64,000 bases of DNA from Adiantum capillus-veneris (Eukaryota; Streptophyta; Polypodiopsida; Polypodiales; Pteridaceae), in NCBI GenBank assembly GCA_014529385.2, contig CM043965.1:59366933-59430932 (forward strand), in the 5' to 3' direction. The translations under genes and the position numbers were made by a program. Under the pieces are notes generated by a model. The model was given only the letters and a program-made list of their open reading frames with translations, did not search any database and was not told the DNA's origin. Shown one piece after another: positions 42,181-52,645 of this stretch. Numbering within the stretch: position 1 is the stretch's first letter; each line of letters begins with the position of its first letter.

Positions 42181-44209
42181 ATCTATGTCTCTCGAGTCAT
42201 CTCTGTAGACTCTAAAACGTCACACATATATGCTACATGGGCGCAAAATCTTGGGAGAAATCTAACAAAGTCTCCCTTGTAAGATAAGAAAAATCTCAAC
42301 CATAAACCATGCCAAAATGGCAACAAAGTGGGAGATCACTCGACCATACCACTACATCAATCCAATGCTCGCATATGCACAATGTAGGTCTACCAAAGAA
42401 ATGTACAGTAGTAGTGTCCAACCTTTGCAATAAACCAAGCAAAGCTAGTGCATAAACAATCTAGGGATAAACAACTCTCAAATGAGCAAAAAATGCATAA
42501 CCATATGCTGAGTAAAGAGAAAATGCAATGCTCAATATGTATCCCACAAAACTCCATGCACAATCTGGCACATGCAAGGAACCTATACTTGTAACTTGTA
42601 GAACCTATGATTACATGTAAGCTATAGCCACTACGAGCATACACAAATCTCACTCCTGCGAGAGTGGAACACCAATATGTGTTGTAAACTAACGAAAACC
42701 TGTCAAAGTGAGAGTCAAAACTTGATCACTATCAAAGTGGAAGTAAATCTTGACCGCTAAAGCATGAGACAATAAGCTGCAGATACATAGAAAACAGGGC
42801 AAGAGTTTATAGAAATATGGGTAGATTTTTCCTTGAAATTTCTCAAAAAATTCACAGCGAAAACGCATAGACCATAAATAGACACTCAATATCTGAGTAA
42901 GAAAATCCACATATGGCATACATAAATTGCCCAAAAGCCTGCCAATCTAGCTCACTCCTAAACGAACAACTTTAAGGACAATTGTACCTATCCAAAAACG
43001 TTGTAAACCTATGAATCTGCCACTTGCGAGTTGTAACTAGCTCACTCATTATCCATATATGCATACATAGAAAAAACCACACAAAACCGTATTGGAAATA
43101 CTCTCTTTGAAGTAGCCCTTACAATCATACATGCGCACATAAACTATGTATCATAATATGAAGTAGAAAACATGATCTAAGAGGATAAAACCTTGGTCAA
43201 AACTACTCCAAAAAACTTGTCAGAGCCATAAGTTTCCAAAGGAGAAGTGGGCTTGTTGATCCTAGAATTGAGTCAAAAGCCACTAGATGTGCACGACATG
43301 TCAGTTGACTTTGTAGAGACAGAGTAGAGTGGCAGTGCTCTGGTGAGACACAATAGGTGTCATTGAAGTTTGTGAAGATAGAGGCAAATCAGGTCTGCTG
43401 ACTAGGGACATAGACAGAGATGATGAACATGGAATTATTTGATATGCTCATGGTAGAGGCTGATGAGTTGATTTCAAGACACATAGTTCCACGTATGGAT
43501 GAGAGGGATGTAGCCATCCTAGTCTTGGAGAATGATACATCCATACGTGATGAGTAGTCCAAATGATGTAGTGCATGCCTATAGTAATGAGGAGGCTAGT
43601 ACAGTCAGGTTTGCACAGATTTCATCAACGTTTGGGTGTCTCATGTACGAGCTACTAGTGTCGAGGCTCAACCTAGCAACCATAGTGGGAGAATTTATAG
43701 CAAGGATTGTATGATGACTGACACTAGCATGATGCATTGTGAAGCAATGCACTCCTTACAGAGTTGTTTGTGGGATTTTCATGCAAGGTCTAGAGTGCAT
43801 ACATACGCTTGCCCATCACTAGAGCTGATATGAATGCATGTAGATCGAGTTTGGAACGCGCTAGTGGGCATAGGTTGACATAGACTCTCACCTATTTTCT
43901 TGTACATACTAGTAGTTTAACTAGTAGAATGCACTTATCAGCACATTCGCCTTCTTTAAGTGGGAGGTTGTTGAGGTAAAAGTGGCACGTGCCTTGCAAG
44001 AATATTGCAAAGGTTGAAAACTATACACGTTCAAGAGTTGGTGATAGGTTTGCTAGTGTTTAAGATGGTTCCAGTGTGTAAAGGTGTTTGAGGCTTTTCG
44101 GTTTGGAAAAAGCGCTCAAAATTGTTGTTCTTATGATGGAGTTAGTGCATCCTAATGCATAGTGCATCCTAATGTGTGGGGTCTGAAAATTGCATGAGCT
44201 TAGAGGAAT
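42181..44209. other. no gene recognised
   Basis: 2 kb of stop-rich sequence. GTACATACTAGTAGTTTAAC followed by TAGTAGAATG near 43910 contains overlapping ACTAGTAG repeats. Nothing assignable. Confidence 0.4.
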
Positions 44210-44500
44210 GATACAACCAAACACTCCCCAGACCGCAGCTTATGTCACTTGGTGGTTTCAAGCATACAAATGAACACTCCCCAGACACACGGTCTTCGTT
44301 GTTCTGAGGTTTTCTAGCATACAAAAAAACACTCCTCAGACACCCACGGTCTACGTCATTTTGAGGTTTAAAGATTATCAAACAACAATTCTTCAATACT
44401 CCACCCCGTAGAAAATCACAAGTCATTGAAACCAGTATTAAAACTAGAGTCAAACAATTCTCAAATTGGCACCAAGAAAAGTTTAAAACAGATACAATCC
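44210..44500 (-). repeat. dispersed repeat with three internal units, inverted relative to 17575-18330
   Basis: 44221-44365 has three units of about 62 bp (ACACTCCCCAGACxCACGGT, CTxCGTxxTTxTGAGGTTT, AGCATACAAA). The reverse complement of 44210-44250 matches 18285-18325 (GGCTGCGGTCTGGGAAGCGT, TTGGTTGTA) and that of 44395-44500 matches 17575-17680. Family unknown; the 17.5-18.3 kb copy lies inside a gypsy internal region. Confidence 0.65.
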
Positions 44501-44985
44501 ATTCCAAATGTTACTTTCTCAGACAAAGTTCAAAAGTATCCAAATACAAAACTTTGAGGATGACTTGCGTGTTGTATCATCTTCTTCCCCCTTCTCTTCT
44601 CCCCTCTCTTGCATGCTATCCTCTCTTGCACACTCTGCACAAGGCAGCGCTGCAAACAGTCGACAATCCATACACACAATGTACCTCGTCATGCTCTGGC
44701 TCGTCAATGATCCTGTAGAAATCGACAAAATTTGATTTAACAAAAATCGATTTTTTTTTGTGTCTAAGCTCTTTTTAAACACAAAGTTTGTGTGTGTGCA
44801 AGGGATTTTCCCACCAACCTCCCACTTACTCGGAGTCCCGAGCTTGAGTAGAGAGAGACCGCCTTTTGAGAGATAGTGCTAGAAAGGGAGAGATAAAGGC
44901 AAAACAACGGTTGCGTATATTTGGGAATATCCGGCTCCAAAATTGACTTCGATTTCCCATCTCGGCCTCCGAACTCTCCGACTTT

Positions 44986-45024
<39 letters not shown>

Positions 45025-45341
45025 GGTGCGTGCACTTTTTTGGCATTGATATCGACCTCAACATCGGCAAATTTCTTCGACACCGGCTTCAAGCATAGGC
45101 GTCTGCGGCTACTCCGCTAGCCATTTTTGTCCGACGGCGGAAGGTGACATCAACATCGACATCGTCATCACTCTCAAGCAGAGAGAGATAGAGCTACTGC
45201 TCCTTGACATCAGTGATTTACTGTTATGCATTCGCACATCAATTTTTGACACCATTTCTAGCACACCGGCTTGACATTCTTACACATTGCGGTGAATTCC
45301 TAGATATATGACCCGACACACCGGTTTCACGCGGATGACTT
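44501..45341. other. no gene recognised; (CA)n at 44987-45022
   Basis: Contains a ~36-bp (CA)n. Frames on the minus strand here are mostly translations of the microsatellite. CATCGACATCGTCATC/GACATCAACATCGAC near 45057-45167 is a short simple-repeat stretch. Confidence 0.45.
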
Positions 45342-45379
45342 TTTCCCGCTGTCGTGTTGTGACACGACATAGTGGGAAT
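45342..45379. repeat. hairpin-forming inverted repeat
   Basis: TTCCCGCTGTCGTGT, loop TGTG, ACACGACATAGTGGGAA: a stem of 14-15 pairs with one mismatch and one bulge. Confidence 0.7.
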
Positions 45380-46952
45380 GAATGCTACAAGACATATCTT
45401 GAAACTTTTTAGATACATAAGTATATTTCGCATAATGTACATACGCATATCTAAGAATAATAATCATCTTTCTATCTCATCCTAATATTTATCTCCAGGG
45501 TAACATATTCTTATTTTACCATTAGAAAGTACTATGGGAAAAAGCGTCAATAGCTTCGTCTCTTTGACTTGGGGCAAAAGTAATTGGTTCTTTATTTCAA
45601 CTATCTCATTATCATCTCACACCTTAGCTAGATACTATATCTAGGGTAACTTCCAATTTATATATATTCTATGTATTTTTCATATATTTCTTTTTAATAG
45701 CTACTAGGAAAATCTATATCCTAGTGGGTCACTAGCTTGCATGATTTTCAAAGATACACCTATTTTAATGCATTGTTGAAAGCATGATTATAAAACTTTG
45801 TCAAGGAGCAATGTCATGCTTACGTATTGCATGAGGTGTCCATTGGAATGAGGAATCCCAATCCTCAAGCGAGTACTTCCGAGCGGACAAGAAACCGAGC
45901 GAGCATAAGCAATGAAAAAGATTAGATCAAGATCTCAGTAGTTACTCTACAGAGTATAGTGTAGCAAAGTAACCATGTTGCATCTCAAATAGTCTCAAAC
46001 AAAAGAGCCATACTCTTCCTTTAATGTGTTCACACACATTAAAATAATCTCAAACAAAAGATCCATACTCTTCCTTTCATGTGTTCACACACACATTGAT
46101 ACACAGTCATAACCTTGTTGGAGCATATTCCAAAACTCTATTTGTGCAAACTTATTCTCCATGGTAAATTCACATGTTGCAATTTTCATAAGCTCGTGCA
46201 CAAATAGATCAAAAGATGGCAACTCAAATGCCACATGTCCATCATAATGCATAGGTAGCTCTTGAACTTGAATGATATCCTTTGCTTGCTTGAGTGCCAT
46301 GTGTAGGCTGCTTTGTGAAGGCATTGCATGTAGTATACCAACTACTCTAGAGGGATCATTTGACTATTACTAGTGTTTCCTTCATTCCAATGCCTCGTGT
46401 GCTTTAAATAGCAATGCAAACCTTCTAGAATTGACATTGGCCATGATTGAGAAGGAAGATTTGTTCACCACTAGCAAGTTCAGTAGCCTTTATCTTCACA
46501 TGCTCTCCCATTAGATTTAATGGATGCAAATTGAATGCATTAGTTATTTCATAATGTTGTATCACAAAAGAGAACGAAAGTGCATAGATGCTATTGTCAA
46601 ACATAAGAACAATCTTGTTGCCACGTTGTCATCCTTAAATGGTTATGTGTCTATCCATGATTGACTGCAGGATGAGGAATTTCAAACTCCAAGCAATCAT
46701 TTTCAAGCAATCATAAAAAAGAGCAAAACCCCACAAGATACATAGAAAAATCATAATAGAAACATTTAGCATCAAATTACATATTACAATCTTTCTATCA
46801 TTGTCTCTAAATGTCTAGAGCATTCCTTATGGAGACTTTAATCATCCACCCTTATATTAACTCCTTGAGTATCCAAGGTTATGCTCCCTCCTCTGAATCA
46901 CGGCTTGTGGTCATCAATATTCAAGCCATGGTAGTTGCGTGGACAAGTAAAA

Positions 46953-46983
<31 letters not shown>

Positions 46984-47518
46984 CACAATGTTGTGGAGGG
47001 GGGAGGAGGGTTTCTCAATACATAAAATTATGGCAAGTGCTTGTAGGGAAGTTATAGAAGAAGTAGATTTGGTAGATCGTATTGGTAGGTTGGAGCCAAT
47101 ATGAACAATGTGTATTTGCAATCTTTGGTGCTAGATTGTACCTTATTGAAATTGGAGATAATTTTTTTGGGTGAGTGACTCCATTTTGTCTAGCTTGCAA
47201 AAAAGATCTTTCAGCATATAAACATGACACTTGAGAAACGAAGAGAAAAAAGAAAATATCCTTCACATCACATACATGAAAAGAATAATTTTCATGGACT
47301 ACAGACTCTTTTAGAGTTTTCATGGCGAGTTGCAAAAGAGGAGGCCCCAATCACGAGGACTTTGTGGCCAAGGGCGGGAGAGGTGATGAAGATCATAAGG
47401 TACTGTCGACATGAACGATAATCACCACTTGCATGCAACAGGTTGGCAATCACCTCTTATGCCTTTGCAATCACCTGAGCCCTATCTTTTGGCGAGAACA
47501 AAGATGAAGAGTTTGGAT

Positions 47519-47606
<88 letters not shown>

Positions 47607-47926
47607 GAGATGATGTAATTATTGTAAATAACAAATTCCAACAAAAAAAAGAGAGGGAGAGAGAGAGAATGAGGTTTGTCTTCCACAGTTGTGGGATCAC
47701 AGCCGAGGAATCTTTTCTCAAAAGCCAATCTTTCTGGTCGCATGCCAAAAGTTGATATTTCAGCAATCCCTACCTCCACCTTCTTCTAGAGTTCCACAAA
47801 ATTGGGATTGACTCCGCCACTGGGCAACGAGCTCTGCATGGAAGGGGTGTGCATGCTCTCAACCAATCTAGCCAATTACGCTCTCTCTCTCTCTCTCTCT
47901 CTCTAGACTCAGCGCCGTCTGTATAA
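45380..47926. other. no gene recognised; simple repeats
   Basis: AT-rich at 45450-45800. A 56-bp tandem duplication lies at 45993-46100 (TCTCAAACAAAAGAKCCATA, CTCTTCCTTTxATGTG). Microsatellites: (GT)n at about 46953-46977, (GT)n-(GA)n at 47518-47602, and (CT)n at about 47880-47904. A 79-codon minus frame at 46085-46324 has no recognisable domain. Confidence 0.45.
47518..47602 (+). repeat. (GT)n-(GA)n compound microsatellite
   Basis: (GT)12 running into about (GA)30. Confidence 0.95.
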
Positions 47927-47934
47927 GTCACTCA

Positions 47935-48172
47935 CAGTGCTCGAAAAAAACATAGGTTTAGCGTAATAGAAACCTAGGTTTAGTGTAACCCCATCTACAA
48001 ATTTTGAGATTTACCTCTAAGTTTTATTGTTAAAGGTGAGAAAACCTCCAAAACTTGAAAAAAAAATAATGTAAATTGGTGTAAAAACCTTCAAATTTAG
48101 TCAGTTTACCTCTAATATTTCTAACATGTAGGTTTGACAAGTTTTTGGAAAAGTAGTTTTTTTCAAGCACTG
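47935..48172. mobile_element. hAT-type MITE with perfect 8-bp target duplication
   Basis: Terminal inverted repeats CAGTGCTCGAAAAAAAC (47935-47951) and the complement of CAGTGCTTGAAAAAAAC (48156-48172): 16 of 17 match. GTCACTCA flanks it exactly on both sides (47927-47934 and 48173-48180), the 8-bp duplication of hAT elements, whose termini typically begin CAGTG or CAGNG. The 238-bp interior is AT-rich, non-coding and carries several TAGGTTT/AAACCT motifs in both orientations. Confidence 0.9.
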
Positions 48173-48180
48173 GTCACTCA

Positions 48181-48901
48181 CTCTCAGCGGCCGAGTTTAA
48201 TGAATTTTCAGTGTCGTGTCTCTTGCTCACTCGCAAGGCTTCTCTCTGTCACGCACTCTCAGATTCTCAGAAGCAAGTCAGACTCTCTCTCTTTTTTCTT
48301 TTTTTGAAAAAACTTTAGAAAGACATTTTCAAAACATCAGATACAAGCTTGTCCAAAAGACTCAAAAGTCCCTCAACGTCCATCCACTTGATGGCTTCAC
48401 CACAATGGCAATGCTCGTAGCATGCGTCTTCTAAGAGTTCTATGATAGAAGTCAAAATTCATGAGCCTTCTTCCTCTCCTGGATTATGCACTAATTAGAC
48501 ACCTCTCCACTTCCTAACAGGAGGAACATTGGTACAATGATTCTGGTTCTGCATATCCTCGTTGCGTCTAAACCTCTATGGTGGCTCCCAAACTCTTCTT
48601 GCTGTGCGGGATCTCACATGGACAATGTGAGAGTGAATGGCGCATGAAACACAGTACTGCATTTTGGCATAAAGCTTGGGAAGTGTGTACCCATCATAAA
48701 CGCAAGCATCCTGCACATCTTGCATAGTAGCTTGTTCAATAATGGTCCTTACAAGAAACCGCTTGACAGCCTTGCCCTTGGGCACACATCACCCACAGCT
48801 AGAGCACCTGATGGGGTTAATGTGGCCTCTTCGGTGTTTGTTATGTCCACCATTAGGGCGCTTGACCGTCATGATTGCTTCTGCTTCCTCTTCGGCGTGG
48901 A

Positions 48902-48975
<74 letters not shown>

Positions 48976-49234
48976 AAAACTCAACTCTCTCAAAGAGCGT
49001 GCGTCGGTGCGCAAGGGTTTCTCTCCAGTGTTCGGGAAAAATCATTTTCCAAACATACAAAATTCCTTTCCTTGAATTTTCCCAGAGGAAATTTTTAAAA
49101 ATTAGGTTTATATTTTGGGGTTTCACACTGTTTTTCTCTTTTTTGGGGTGGGGTTTCTCCTTTTTCCCTTGCCCTCAGTAGACAATTTTGAAATTGAAAA
49201 TGACACGATATTAAGTTGAGACACGATATTTTCT

Positions 49235-49299
<65 letters not shown>

Positions 49300-49415
49300 T
49301 CAACTCTCTCAAAGAGCGCGCACCAGAGTTGCATGGGCTTCATGAGTTTCTTGAGAGAGAGAGAGAGAACTCTCTCAAAGAGCGCGCACCAGAGTTGCAT
49401 GGGCTTCATGAGTTT

Positions 49416-49418
<3 letters not shown>
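48181..49418. other. microsatellite-rich sequence, no gene
   Basis: (CT)n at 48904-48974 and 49239-49296; (GA)n at 49353-49367. A 66-bp tandem duplication at 49302-49433 (CTCTCTCAAAGAGCGCGCAC, GGGCTTCATGAGTTTCTTGA) has a third relative at 48980 (CTCAACTCTCTCAAAGAGCG), each following a (CT)n. Frames here are artefacts of repeats. Confidence 0.6.

Positions 49419-49480
<62 letters not shown>
49419..49480 (+). repeat. (GA)n microsatellite, 62 bp
   Basis: Ends 28 bp upstream of the aldolase retrocopy start codon. Confidence 0.95.
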
Positions 49481-49482
<2 letters not shown>

Positions 49483-49508
49483 CTTGCATCTCTACCATGC
49501 TAGCCACC

Positions 49509-50545
49509 ATGGCCACGCTCGAGGGTAATATGAAGCTGAGCTTATTGCCACTGCCAAGTACATTGCGACCCCTGGCAAGGGCATCCTGGCAGTCGATGAG
49601 AGCACATGGACTATTGGGAAGCATCTGGCAAGTATACATGTGGGTAATATTGTAGAGTCAAACAAGCAAGCTCTCTGGGAGCTTCTTTTTACTACCCCAG
49701 ATGCCCTCCAGTACCTTTGTGGCGTCATTCTCTTTAAGGAAACCCTCTATCAGAAAATAGCAAGTGACAAGCAGATAAGGGCACTTAAAGAGGGTGGAGT
49801 AGTCCCCGGCATCAAGGTAGATAAGGGCATTGTCAACCTTGCAGGCACTGACGGTGAGACAATCACTCAGGGATTGGACGGCCTTGCCCAACACTGCCAG
49901 CAATATTATAATGCTGGAGCCTGATTTGCGAAGTGGAGAGCTGTGCTCAAGATTGGTCCAATTGAGCTGTCTCTTCTTGCCATACTTGAGAATGCAAATG
50001 GGTTGGCTCGCTATGCCATCACATGCCAAGAGAATGGTCTAGTCCCCATTGTTGAGCGTGAGATTCTTGTGGATGGGCCCCATGATATTAAGAAATGTGA
50101 TGTTGTGACGGAGATTGTGCTTGCTGCTGTTTACAAGGCTTTGAGCGATCATCATGTACTCTTAGAGGGCATCTTGTGAAGCCAAACATGGTTAATCCTG
50201 GCTCTAAAGCGCCAAAGACAACCCCTCAGGAGATAGCCAAATACACAATACAAGCACTTGATCAAAGGATGGTCGAAGTGAGGAAGAAGCAACTTTGAAT
50301 TTGAATGCCATGAATGAGCTGGATATAAGAAGCCATGGACACTTTCTTTCTCATTTGGACGAGCATTGCAAGCCAGCACTTTGAAGACTTGGGCTGGAAA
50401 GAAGGAAAACATTCCTACAGCACAAGCTGTTTTGCTTGCCCGATGCAAGGCCAACTCTGATGCTCTCCTTGGAAAATATGCTGGAGATGCTGCTAAGGGT
50501 GTTGGCACTGACGAATCGCTTCATGTTGCCAACTACAAGTATTAG
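49509..50545 (+). pseudogene. processed pseudogene of cytosolic fructose-bisphosphate aldolase (class I)
   Basis: An intronless copy. ATG at 49509 gives MATLEG; a one-base deletion at about 49528 shifts to [38 protein letters not shown], and the frame then runs on through LRELLFTT-like and [20 protein letters not shown] at 49922-49924 replaces Arg ([16 protein letters not shown]). It continues [30 protein letters not shown], then shifts frame exactly before the VKPNMV segment that carries the Schiff-base lysine. About 40 bp coding for the PAAVPAIVFLSGGQ-like stretch is missing. It ends [28 protein letters not shown] and TAG at 50543. The parent enzyme cleaves fructose-1,6-bisphosphate in glycolysis; this copy cannot. 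A 3' UTR-like tail runs to 50715 and meets (GA)n, with no poly(A). Confidence 0.92.
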
Positions 50546-50712
50546 CTCTCCTATGCTTGAGCTATTGAGTTTTGATCGCAATGATGTTTCATGTTCTGTA
50601 GTAATTTTTAGGTGCGGGGATGGCTACAGAATGAAGCAAACTTGGCTAAATTTCTGAGGTTTATGTAACGGGCATCTTTATCATGATTTAATTTAGCTAC
50701 CGTTTATTCCTA

Positions 50713-50715
<3 letters not shown>

Positions 50716-50757
<42 letters not shown>

Positions 50758-50781
50758 GGGGGGGGCAGGGGGGGGGGGGGG
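50716..50781 (+). repeat. (GA)n-poly(G) tract
   Basis: (GA)n at 50716-50746 followed by G runs of 19 and 14 separated by CA. Confidence 0.95.
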
Positions 50782-50875
50782 CAATGCATGGTTGCGGGAG
50801 CAGAAGGAGAAGCAGCAGAAAGAAAGGAGAGGAACCAACAGAGATGCTGCCCAAATTGGATCCCTCGCAGATAGT

Positions 50876-52058
50876 GGAAGGGACGATAGCGACCTTGGCT
50901 TAACGATCTTGGACAGTGAGCTTGACGATAACACGCAGGCCCTTCCAGTCCTTGGTAGTCTCCTTGGTGATGTCCTCTCCTACCTTCTTGAGCGACAGAC
51001 CCAGAGGCCCAATCTTGGGCGCCAATGAAGAGGCAGCTCCAACCTCCCCTTCTGTTAAACGAACAAAAACCACCTCCTCATATTCTTGCTGCCCTTGCTT
51101 TATCAGCATTGCATCTTCATTGTGGGTGCAAAACATGCATCACTAAGCTTCATGTCTATCGTCTACTGGAGTTTATAGGTGGCTTCGTCAATGGTGACAC
51201 TGAACTGGAGCAGCACTAGAAGTGGGGGAGCAATAGCATCGCTACACTTGTGATCAAAGCCCTCAAAGCCCGAGCACGATAGGAAGAAGATGAATGCATT
51301 GCTGCAGCTGCTCTCCTCGCAGGACTGAAATAGTAGCTCAACGCGCTATAATCCTTGCTCCGAGTGCTGTTGTGGTGGGTGCTTGTGCTCTGGTGTGAAC
51401 ACGGCCTCTGAATACAGCTAGAGTTGCTCATGATTAGTGCTAAGGGATTTGTTAATCCACTGTGAATTTTGTGCAACAATTATCTCTCTTTCTAATCTCG
51501 AAGAGGGTGAGCTTTGACAGTCAGATTCCTATCCATTTAATGCACAATTAATACCACAATGATGAAGCCCACTGACTGAAACAATAGAGATGCCATCATT
51601 TGCATTTATGACATTGTTATACAGCAGATGCTTCTCATGATTGCTGGCTACTCTTATAATTGCATTGTCAAAATTCCTCCTATTAATCTGACCATGCAAG
51701 CCGTTGCAACACTCGATTGTCTTTTTCTTCTTCTTATGCTTGCCCCTCAATCCTAGCATTGGCGATAGGGTTTTGCTCCATGCTAGTGTGCCCCATGAGC
51801 TCTTACCTGGTTTTTGACATGTAGATTCCTCTTCCTTCTCCTTATACATTCAAGAACATCAAGCACAAACATTTCTCTCGGTGATGTGATCGAGATTGCC
51901 CATGTGATGTGTCCCCGTCCAATAGCAAAGGAGCTTGCTGGCACAATAAAGGAAATTCTCGGTACTGCGTTTCTGTGGGTTTCTCTGTGGATGGCAATGA
52001 TTCTAAGGATTTGAAAACAGAGATTGACGATGGGGATGTTGAGATTCCAGAGAATTAG
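50876..52058. pseudogene. 60S ribosomal protein L12 pseudogene, N-terminal half inverted
   Basis: The minus strand at 51079-50876 encodes [56 protein letters not shown], a stop, then AKVAIVPS: the N-terminal half of L12. The next part lies on the PLUS strand: LVIKALK then PEHDRKKMN at 51238-51293 (one frameshift). After about 560 unrelated bases come NIKH (51853), [28 protein letters not shown] and, in another frame, the [10 protein letters not shown]-terminus with TAG at 52056-52058. L12 is part of the ribosomal stalk base. The split orientation and frameshifts rule out function. TTCAAG just before 51853 could be a splice acceptor, so the 560 bp may be an intron or an insertion. Confidence 0.88.
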
Positions 52059-52207
52059 CTTAATTAATCTTAGGTAGGTGCCTCTTTGGAATGTAGCGTT
52101 GCTAAAGTAAGTTTTACTTTGTGGTACTGCTCCTGGGTTTTTCCCGCAAATCATTTTTGGACAAATGTTAGCTTGTTATACTTCTAATGAGTGTATGGTC
52201 ATCATGT

Positions 52208-52210
<3 letters not shown>

Positions 52211-52258
<48 letters not shown>
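52211..52258 (+). repeat. (GA)n microsatellite, ~48 bp
   Basis: Begins 153 bp after the L12 stop codon, at the end of what looks like its 3' UTR. Confidence 0.95.
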
Positions 52259-52259
<1 letters not shown>

Positions 52260-52506
52260 ATCGGCTCACATGCTTCAAAAAGTGTTCAGAAAAAATCAAT
52301 TTCACAAACATCCATAAAGGAAATTTCTCAAAATAACAGCATTTTTTACAATTAAACTCTATTTTCTTGAATTTTCAAACCGGATTTAATCCTTCTTTCC
52401 CTCCCTTGAATTAGTTGTTTTGAGTTTTCAATCGGCTCTTAGCACTATATTTTAGCGAACTTGAAATCTAAAAATTGAAAGAGACGCAAACTTTTTTAAA
52501 GAGTTT
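52259..52506. other. no gene recognised
   Basis: AT-rich spacer between two GA tracts. Confidence 0.4.

Positions 52507-52645
<139 letters not shown>

Noticed and set aside
44508-44735. 75-codon plus-strand frame
   Set aside because: Ser-rich with no known domain; its minus-strand counterpart at 44519-44782 is equally unassignable.
44764-45092. Cys/Val-rich small proteins on the minus strand
   Set aside because: Val-Cys runs come from the (CA)n tract; flanking residues show no domain.
48720-49181. 153-codon open frame
   Set aside because: Its centre is Ser-Leu repeats translated from (CT)n; no domain and no codon signal. The same applies to frames over other CT, GA, GT and CA tracts (15045, 24510-24930, 47411-47779, 57323-57941, 58809-59202).
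49509-50545. Functional aldolase gene
   Set aside because: Frameshift near the start, nonsense codon, frameshift just before the active-site lysine segment, and an internal deletion.
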